Assembly: GCA_950106755.1 (NCBI GenBank)
Contig: OX467091.1
Span: forward strand, 18,927,538-18,991,537
DNA: 64,000 nt
Direction: 5' to 3'
DNA from: Climacium dendroides
Taxonomy: Eukaryota > Streptophyta > Bryopsida > Hypnales > Climaciaceae
Position 1 is the first letter of the stretch. Every line of letters begins with the position of its first letter. The notes beneath the pieces are model-generated. The model searched no databases. It saw only the letters and a list, made by a program, of their open reading frames with translations, and was not told where the DNA came from. The translations under genes were made by a program, and so were the position numbers. Shown piece by piece: positions 55,691 through 64,000 of the stretch.

Positions 55691-57880
55691 TTGTTGATTT
55701 ATACAATTTTTTTTAATATAGTCAATTATATATAAATCTTTGTAAAAATCTAAGATTGGTGAGAGATCCAAGTACATAGAAATCAAATATCATTTTTATG
55801 TGAAAAGTTGAATCTAACAAAATCCAAATATCCTGTACATCAACTCAAACAACGTGGACTAGTAACCCTATTGAAGCTCTACCTCAAACCAAATTTCAAG
55901 AAAGTATTAAAGCACTTGGATTAGTATTCTATATTAACAAAAGATATCATTATATATTTTATTTTTTGTGTTATATGAAGTTTCAATAAAAGGGGAGTGC
56001 TCACAGAATAGTTGTACTTAGTTATTTGTACTTTATACCAAAGATCACAACCTTTAATTCCAACCTTTAGGCCATTTTTTTCACCCAAGAGATGTATATG
56101 TACACAAAATAATTAATAATTTAGTATACATAGTATTTGTTTTCATGAGTACAACATTATCTTTTTACTATAGCATACTTCAACAACATTAATTTGACAA
56201 GTGTATACTAATGTAGTTATAACTATCGTATCCCAAAATTTATAATTTTATACATATTTTTCGTACAATTTTAAGTGAAATCTTGTATAAAATTATTATT
56301 GCTTGAATTTTTTTAAAACCCTATGTAATAGTCTTATGATATTATAAATTCTTATAATTATACATTACAATCCCACTAATATAATAAATTAAATTCTTTA
56401 AAAATGATGAGCTTGAACTATTGATTTAATGTTGATTTCTTAAACTTCTTTGAATTGTTTTTGTTGAACTTTAGAAATGATTGACTTTCATGGCACAACT
56501 CCTTTGACTCCATGTTAATAATTCTACTAACTATAAGAATTATAATCTATTTGATCAATGGGACCTAACTTGCATCTATTGGGGCATCCATCTATTGCAT
56601 TTAATATTGTACCTCATTTTTGCCTTGTTGCTCATGAATCAAGATATGAAATTTCCAACCATTAGACAACATCACTAACCCGTAAAGATTTGAAGAGCCA
56701 CATTGCAATTCCAAGATTTTTGGTCAACTATTATAAGTTGTCTTTTTGTCTTTTTTGTGCACATTGTTTTCATGAATGATATTCTTCATTAAGAATCCCA
56801 AAATATGTGTTGCATACAATTCTTAGTTTGAATGCATTTTCTATGAACTATTCCTTATATACATTTTTGGCCAAACTTGTAATTTTTGTATAATTTTCCT
56901 ATGGCATAGGTGATTAAGCCATGTTGCATAGTTTTTATCAATGGGAGTTTTTTAGAAGGAACAATCTAGAATAAACTTTTCTATATTATGTTTTTGCAAT
57001 CCATTACTTGGATTGAAGAAAATTAAATTTATATTTTTGGGATGAGGAACTTGATATTAAGGAATGTATTAAATATGTTCAAAATAGAAGTGTGATAATG
57101 TGATACCTATCCATTGAGTTATTCTTTCATGGTGTTGATTCAAATTTTAAAGTTTTAAAGTTTTAAAATGAAGATAAGATTACATACCCATGAATGTTTT
57201 TAAATGTTTTCACAAATTCTCCATCCAAAAATCTTGACCAAAAGGAGTTTTTTTTTCTGTGGTTTTGGAAATCAAAACACAAAATAAGTTTAGGGGTTTT
57301 AATCACTTCTCATAGATAGAAATAACATGTTAATATAATATAGTTTATTGTTAATTTAAATTTTGCACACCAACATTTATTGCAAAGGCACACCTAAATC
57401 CAAAATTTTCACCTTGTTCAAAAAAGGTAAAAATGTGCTACCTACTTCATGGCAGACTACTTGTATATATCTAACTCTTAATAGTGATTTAACCTCCAAT
57501 TTGCTTAATTCATTCATCTCATTGTCAACCTAAAGTCATCCTATATGGCCCCCCCCTACTAAAATGCTACTCGACGAAATTACGCACCTATAAAGATCAT
57601 AAGGTGGGTACACCTTGCCTAAAACCACCAACAGCACTCCATGTATATCTCCAAAACCAATATGCACATAAGGATTCAGAACATCTTCCAAAAAAAACTT
57701 TAACGCTCCATAACTTTTGCATACGGTATCCAAACACTGCATTCTTTGGTGCGTTGGAACCTCCTTCCGCTTGCCAACAAGAAATCATGAAAATATGACC
57801 TGTACAATAATAAATACCAGCTAGGCGCAGTAGCAAAAAAGTGGCGGTTCATGGGGGGTACTCACCTTCTCTCTCAATTC
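55691..57880. other. Intergenic, no recognised gene
   Basis: AT-rich until about 57.53 kb; 57.54-57.84 kb is richer in GC and opens with a C-run (57549-57555). A 68-codon minus-strand frame there (KSYGALKFFLEDVLNPY) looks like the non-coding text around plant retroelements but cannot be assigned. Confidence 0.4.
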
Positions 57881-57912
57881 TTATCTCTCAATTCTGGGTG
57901 TAGCCCAGTCGC

Positions 57913-57994
57913 CCACAGTAATTGTCCTTTCCATTGCTATCCACAGTAATTGTCCTTCCGTTGTTATCCACAGTAACTGTCCTTTTCGTTGCAA
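57913..57994. repeat. 28-bp tandem repeat, 3 copies
   Basis: CCACAGTAA(T/C)TGTCCTT plus about 11 variable bases is repeated at 57913, 57941 and 57968, at the start of the GC-richer island 57.88-59.33 kb. Confidence 0.85.
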
Positions 57995-58508
57995 ACGTTG
58001 CTGCCAGGCTCACACTGTCAGCACCAGCGGATGAACATGATGCCGTATTCCTACGGACTGCAGCCGTCTCACAGCCAACTAAGTTATACAACACCGTCAG
58101 AACCCTCCCGCCCGTTCATCAGAAAACAATAGAAATTGCAGTGCATCACCACCACTACATTACGACATTACGAATAGTTTAGCTTATTTCCAACACTCAT
58201 GAATTCTCGAAGAGACGGACTGAGAATAAGATAATCAGTTTCAGTTCATGGAGAGCTTCGTCAATTTGACTCGGCCAAGCCCAGCCAGGGAAGCCTACGT
58301 CCATCACTAGCTAGAAACCCCACGAAGGGCGGGATCAGACAGACACTCCGAATCATGAAAATGAAAGCTTCAGTTCATTGAACCTCAAGTCAGAGCCACT
58401 CAAGGGATGAAAATTCTAGATTTTGTCAACCATTTTAAGGAAGAACTGGTAGGCGACTGGGTCTTCCTGGCTGTCAGTCAGGTGTCAGTGGCATTCACAT
58501 GTCACACA

Positions 58509-58640
58509 AACAGTTTCACTTCTAGAAGTTAAACTTCTGACTGATGACGGAAGTATCGATGAAGTGTCATAACAGTTTCACTGCTAGAAGTTACCGTAAC
58601 TTCTGAACTTATATATAAGTCTTGTTCACCGCGTTTTCAG
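58509..58640 (+). promoter_or_regulatory. Promoter-like segment with heat-shock-element-like repeats and TATA box
   Basis: Two direct repeats of AACAGTTTCACT(T/G)CTAGAAGTTA lie at about 58510 and 58571. The first contains the perfect palindrome TTCTAGAA (58520-58527) with further TTC/GAA blocks nearby, as in heat-shock elements. TTATATATAAG follows at 58609-58619. The likely start site would be near 58645. The downstream gene is uncertain. Confidence 0.5.
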
Positions 58641-58679
58641 TTAGTGGATGGAGTTCCGACCTGCACGGACTTTCGAGTG

Positions 58680-59025
58680 TAGAGTACGGTATCCACTACT
58701 GTAGTGAGCATGACTAAAAAAAATTACAGTAGGGTTCTTTTTCATTTGATACTAATTTTTTTTAGGGACTGTGAGTGTTTCCAAAGAAACCATTCTTCTT
58801 CAGTTCCGCTTCTTTTGGATGGGAAACTGGAAATGGGGTTCAGTTGCACAAATTGAGGAACCAGTCGTACTTGAAGTGGTTTCAAATACGGACTGTAACT
58901 TATCGTGCAGGACCCAGTTGGAAGAGAATTGCGCAACAGGTGAACAGGCACGGCACTCTGTCGGCAGCGCAGCTGTAGCAGATATTTCCGCGGCGAATAA
59001 TAACAACACGTCAAGTTGTTGTTAA
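58680..59025 (+). other. Possible exon downstream of the 58.6-kb promoter
   Basis: After the TATA box, a GTAGTG donor-like site (58700) and a T-rich TTTTTTTTAG acceptor (58755-58764) could bound a short intron. The frame after it stays open to 59025 (KETILLQFRFFWMGNWKWGS ... NNNNTSSCC). It has no ATG of its own before residue 17, and I recognise no family. It may be a small gene, a non-coding RNA or chance. Confidence 0.25.
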
Positions 59026-59335
59026 CTTCGGTCACCGCTTTATTCGCGTTATGAATTCAATTAAGCCTTAAATGGGCATTTGCAGTGAGATCCTCGTCAG
59101 TCGGGCATTGCTGAATTGGAATAATCATCCCAAATTGTCAAAGGTTCCTCCATCTGGCGGACTTCTTGTAATTGTACTTGCAGTCTTGCACTGCACAAGG
59201 ATCACATCTGTTGCATTGGTGCAACACATTTCAAATTCCTTGATTTGCACAAGGGAGATTGTTTGATTTGGAAACTGGATCAGGTAGCCAAAGGATATTG
59301 CATGCGTGTAGAGAGAGAGAGTAGCAGTGAACAAT

Positions 59336-60590
59336 ACATGAGCAAACCAAAAAAATTCATGTATCTGCTTGCTTTACAAGGCTGACCGCTCTCTCTCGTT
59401 TATTCACTTAATTAGTTGTTGTCCTACTCAATTACTCATGCCCATGTCCTAGAGTTTCATGCAAGATTCTTCGAGCCACCCCTCTTATTGGGAATTGTCA
59501 CCTTTCAAGGTTAAATACTCCCTTTATCCCACTAAAAAACTTCCGAATCAAACAAAGTGTGTACACCAATGTACGGGGAGTACCGGCATTTTGTTACGAG
59601 CTAGCCGGTTGATTTTGAGAATTTCCAAATGAATTTCAAAATCTTCGGAAAAAACCCCATCATTTAAGAGGAAAATCAGAGAATATTCTCTATTTTATAA
59701 AGGTCTAGCCGAGAGAATGCTTCAAGCAACTGTTTGGTCTCAGTAAATGTAGGATTTTAGCCGGTTAAGCTAAAAATCTCCCCGGACTGTGGTGTACACT
59801 ACTAAATTACTCCATTTATCGATTTTTTTTATTTTCGAGCAATTGATGTGGAATTCAAATTAAATTCACGATCAATCAATTCAAATAAAAATTCCACATC
59901 ACTCGTCTAGTGACCGACTGATTGAACTGATGGAATGAAGCCTTTTTAGTGGTACATGCAATGTCTTTCAATTGAGAAGAAAAAACTAGTGTCACCTAGA
60001 AAATTAGTATTATTTTCTGTTTTTATTTTTATTTTGGTGGAAACTAGCTCAACACAGCGAAATTTTCAACCTCCACAAATTCAAAATAGTGTGACTTTTT
60101 GAAAAATTAGTGTGGATGTTATGATGGTACACTGTGCAAGTCTCATCATTCCATTAGCCAGGATATCAATCACACAATACACGGAAAGGAAGAACCCACA
60201 CTCCAACTGGTAAGTTACTATTTTCCGTCAAGCCAATGGGTTGGACTTGGTGGTGGCCTGGTGGGTACTTCCAGTGCCGAGTTGGACCGACCTACCAGTA
60301 AAGTTCACATGGTTGGTCCATTGGTACATGGGGACATGCCCTAGCAAGGCCCCACCAATGAGGGGCCGTCTCGAACAACCGGCCTACGAAAGGGAACTAT
60401 TCACCCAATCACAGGGGCTACTCTACCTCTACTGGGGCCCCAGTAAAAAAATAAATAAATTATAGGCTTTGAATTTTTTTTCCCCCAATGTCCCCAAAGA
60501 TCCGACTGCAAGGGTAGGCCAAATATAAACAATTCCAACTACCGTACCAAGGTCGGCAAAAAAGGTAAATAAAATTTTAAACAAAAGGGT
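59336..60590. other. Intergenic; possible degenerate element 59.52-59.96 kb
   Basis: TACTCCCTTTATCCCACTAA at 59517 and, inverted, TACCACTAAAAAGGCTTCAT ending near 59954 share CCACTAAAAA, which might be the ends of an old MITE. Nothing else is supported. Confidence 0.3.
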
Positions 60591-61523
60591 TTAAACCCCG
60601 AAAGTTTCATTGTCACCTTTGGAAGACAAAATGGATTTTGGGTAGGTTCCTACAGACTCAATATTCATCAAGGATTTTTTTGAAGCTTTTTGCAAAGATA
60701 GGAAAATGCATTAGCTTTGGGGGAATATAGTTTTTATTTCAAATGGTGCCTAGGGGCAAAAGTTATGGTAAGAAAGGTAATTTTTTTTTTGTGTGGCGGG
60801 TAAAAACCTCCTCTCACAAAAAAATTTTGAAAGGTTAAATTTTTTTTCCATCATAGGTTGTAATTTTATCTATATGGGAAGCTTTGATTCATTCCATTTG
60901 AATTTGTTATGTGAAAGCTATGGACAATTTTATTTTTTAGGCAATTAGAACATTTTTTTTGAAAAAATTACTTGGAGGATTCATTTTTTAATGCAGTTTT
61001 CACAATTTTTCAAAAAAAAATTGTTTGACAAGGTTATGATTGCTTGTTAAAACAATCTTACCATTGGGATTATAGTGTTTAAATCCCATCTTAGAGCTAT
61101 TAACACTTTAATTTTTCTATGATCTTGAACCTACTTCTACTGAACAATTTTTTAAAGAATGAAAATCAAGTGTGTGTGTGTTTTTTTAAAAATTTCCTTA
61201 GACTTATAATTCAATTATTCAACACAATTTTTTTTAATTCAATATCTATAGTGCAAATTTTTTCCATGAATGGTAGTCAAAGTCATCGAAATTGCAATGT
61301 TCAAAAAAATATTTTTTTTCCAATTTTGAGTGCAAATATCTTTCAATTTGTATGGTCAAACTTTATGAAATTTTTATCACATGATTTGAAACAAATGAAG
61401 TACAATATTCTATTTTTAGATTCTAAAAAATTATATATTTTTTGTTTTCTTAGATGAACATAGCAAAACTAGCAGCTTTGAGTTGTTTTTGACAAAAAAT
61501 GGCTTTGGGGCTTCAAAGGTTAA
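60591..61523 (+). mobile_element. TTAA-bounded element, diverged subfamily
   Basis: It begins TTAAACCCCGAAAG and ends GCTTCAAAGGTTAA, with a landmark GCTTTGATTCATTCCATTTG...GTGAAAGCTATG also present in the other family members. It is homologous to about 29057-29958, which ends CTTTAGAAGTTAA. It sits 134 bp before copy B. Confidence 0.5.
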
Positions 61524-61656
61524 GAGAAAAAATTTTACTTTGAGAGGGGAGCTAGAAAACAAATAAATTAATGTTGTAGATGATGAACAAGGAGCAAATG
61601 AATCACATTCCCTGTGAAAATTAAACGACTTATGACAAAATATGACAAACAAAAAA

Positions 61657-62574
61657 TTAACCCCTAAAGGACCAAATGGCATTTTTTTGGCAACATAGTG
61701 ATTTTGGGCAATTCACTATGAATGAAATTTATATTTTTTTTCTTTCAAGTTTTCACACAACATGTGCCCAAGGAGGAGCTTTAAAGCCCAACAATTTTTA
61801 TAACTTTTGACTACATGGTTAAAACGTCATTGTATGATATGTAATTTTCAACATTCAGTAGGTAGTTTGGGCAATAAAAAAAATCTTTAAAAATCACTTT
61901 AAAAAAAATAAAAGTTTGAAATTGGTTCTTTAGATTTATTTATGCATAGAAAGCTTTGAATCATTTCATTTTGATTCATGAGATGAAAGTTATGAAGAAT
62001 TTTAGTTATGGGTAATTTGCGGGTAGTTATGGAATTTTTACTTTAATATAAACTTTGAAGTCCATTATCTAGTTCAATTTTTAATATTTTTGGAAGAAAT
62101 AAAAGCATTAGGTGCACATTTTTTTATTACAACATTTCAACCATTGGAATTGTCATTTTTCAATGGTTAATAATTTTGAATTTTGAATCATTCTCTACTT
62201 TCTATTTACTATTTTTTTTCCTATATGTTGTAAAATTCCAAATGATCTGAAAATTTTCAAACACGTAGCCAACTTAGCTTGGAGAATGAATCCAAAGGAT
62301 AACCATCATTTTGAATAATTTTTCATAAAAATGTGACCTTGTAAAGTACAACTACCTTGTTTTTTGTAGGATGAAAAAAAGATTTTTGTCACTTGAAATG
62401 CTAATATCTTGCAATCTACATGGTAGAAATTTTGGAATTTTTTTCACATCTTTTCAAACCATAGTACTATAAGATCCTATGGTTTGATGTGTCCAAAAAT
62501 TTGGTACTTGTACTAGAGATGGTAGTTTTGGAGCATTTTTGATAAAAACATAGTAAAAAACCTTTAGCGGTTAA
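61657..62574 (+). mobile_element. TTAA-bounded non-coding element, copy B
   Basis: A 918-bp segment begins TTAA-CCCCTAAAGGACC and ends AACCTTTAGCGG-TTAA. It is clearly homologous to copy A throughout. One substitution breaks the right inverted end. No ORF of note. Confidence 0.7.
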
Positions 62575-63234
62575 GTGGCATGCAATCAATGGAGTATTCA
62601 CAACAAGAAAAAGGGGATACATGTTTGATAAAATCAATGATAAATTAAAGAGGAAGCCTATGAACATTGACAAATGAACAAACGTGGACTAGTGAGATGA
62701 GGGGTTGTTGATTTAGAAATCTTTCCATCTAAATTGTCATTATATGCAAATCTCAAACTAAAAAAATTGTCCGCTTTCTTAAATGTTTTCTATAGTTAAG
62801 GTATAAAATTCTTGAATTTTTTTTTGATTTTTTTTATTAATTCTAAATGTAATTGTGGAACCACCTTTTCCAACTTAAATGAATTATTTGGCATGAAATG
62901 TTGATTATTCAGTAATAACTGGGTATGGTAATAATGTTTAGGAAAATACAAATCAAATTTAAATTTAAATTAAGTTAGATGGGAGAAATTAAAATAATTA
63001 AATGAGGATAAACAATTAGTTGTAAGGGGGAGGTTTGTAGTTGTAGGTAAACAAAACATGTATTGCTGCATATGTCAAAGTTGTATAGGCATGTCAATTT
63101 CCATGGATAATTACAATTCCTACAGGCCCTAGTGCAATTGTTGAAGTCAACTAGGTCATAGAGAGCATAATAAAGATATGATTAAATTAATTTTTATCTC
63201 TATTATCTTTGTTTAAGAAATGGATTGACACTAT
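62575..63234. other. AT-rich intergenic DNA
   Basis: No gene, terminal repeats or simple array recognised between copy B and the 63.2-kb array. Confidence 0.4.
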
Positions 63235-63745
63235 TAATCCCTCACTGCCCAATGAGACGAATGTCTATTCAAATTGAAAAGGAAATGCTTCACATTTTAA
63301 TGGGTTCAAATTGACTAGTTTGTAAAGTAGTTTTTTTTATAGGCTATTGGGTTGTTGCTTGCTTGTTGCCAACAAGAAGAAACTTGTCCACTCAAATTTT
63401 GAAAAGGATATACTTTAGATGTTGATGGGCTCAAGTAGACTAGTTTGTAAAGTAGAATTTTGTAGGTTGTTAGGTCCTTGATCGCCCACTATAAATCTGT
63501 CCACTCAAATTTTGAAAATGATGTACTTTAGATGTTGATGGATTCAAATAGACTAGTTTGTAAAGTAGAATTTTGTAGGTCATTGGGACATTGATCACTT
63601 GCTGCCAACAAGAGGGAACTTGTCCACTCAAATTTTGAAAAGGATATACTTTAGATGTTCATGGGCTCAAATTGACTAGTTTGTAAAGTAGAATTTTGTA
63701 GGTTGTTGGGTCCTTGATTGAATGCTGCCAATAAGATGAAACAGT
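63235..63745. repeat. Tandem array of about 113-125 bp units, 4 copies
   Basis: GACTAGTTTGTAAAGTAG recurs at 63313, 63438, 63551 and 63674. Units also share TCCACTCAAATTTTGAAAA, TACTTTAGATGTT(G/C)ATGG and CTTG(C/A)TGCCAACAAGA. The first unit is the most diverged. Confidence 0.85.
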
Positions 63746-64000
63746 TAGATTAGTCACATTACAAGAGAGAGACAAAAATGTTTTAACATATTTGGATGTC
63801 ACTTCATTTGTACCTCATATCTCCTTCAATGACATCTTGAAGACTTTCAAAATCTAGGTAGAGGATGCCAGGGCTCTCAGGAATTAAATGAGCCAAGACA
63901 TTTCCTACTATGAATGACTAGTGGTAGAAAATTTTACAAATTTTGAATTCTCATCCTTAAGAGACCAACAACCTTGCTTAAATCAATTTTTTTACTAAAT

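Noticed and set aside
59517..59954. Stowaway-like element starting TACTCCCTTTATCCC
   Set aside because: The supposed ends share only about 10 bases and no target duplication is clear; kept only as a low-confidence remark.

Overview
The window looks like nuclear DNA of a land plant with a large, repeat-rich genome. It holds three recognisable protein genes, two of them split by introns with GT-AG borders, in about 64 kb. Between them lies very AT-rich DNA full of non-coding transposon derivatives and minisatellites. The proteins are of the plant kind but clearly diverged from those of flowering-plant models, so an early-diverging lineage (fern, lycophyte, bryophyte or gymnosperm) is plausible. 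That placement is inference; the sequence does not name the organism.

Layout. 1-13.2 kb: no convincing gene; a GC-rich CCGTCC minisatellite, several tandem repeats, a TATA/CT-rich promoter-like spot near 5.4 kb, and copies of MITE-like repeats. 13.2-22.1 kb, minus strand: a complete 12-exon gene for the histone chaperone HIRA (about 1041 residues, rebuilt exon by exon with every phase matching), with GA-rich DNA upstream (22.4-22.9 kb). 22.9-33.4 kb: AT-rich intergenic DNA with two CACTA-type foldback MITEs that have exact 3-bp target duplications, and minisatellites. 33.4-38.7 kb, minus strand: a complete 14-exon gene for the mitochondrial Rho GTPase MIRO (about 637 residues), with a Stowaway-like MITE in intron 5 and a tandem array in intron 1. 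38.7-41.4 kb: spacer with two degenerate CACTA MITEs and two strong hairpins. 41.4-42.3 kb, plus strand: an intronless gene for organellar (probably mitochondrial) translation initiation factor IF3. 42.3-64 kb: AT-rich repeats, including a family of 0.9-1 kb non-coding elements bounded by TTAA and CCCCTAAAGG ends, a 116-bp tandem array, a 113-125 bp tandem array, and one promoter-like segment near 58.6 kb in a GC-richer island.

The three genes do not form a pathway or cluster. HIRA acts in replication-independent deposition of histone H3.3; MIRO and IF3 both serve mitochondria but are housekeeping neighbours. I found no gene cluster, CRISPR array, tRNA, rRNA or intact transposase or polymerase gene. 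The most interesting structures are the partial duplications of the HIRA exon-2 acceptor inside intron 1, the TTAA-bounded element family, and the well-preserved CACTA and Stowaway-like MITEs.
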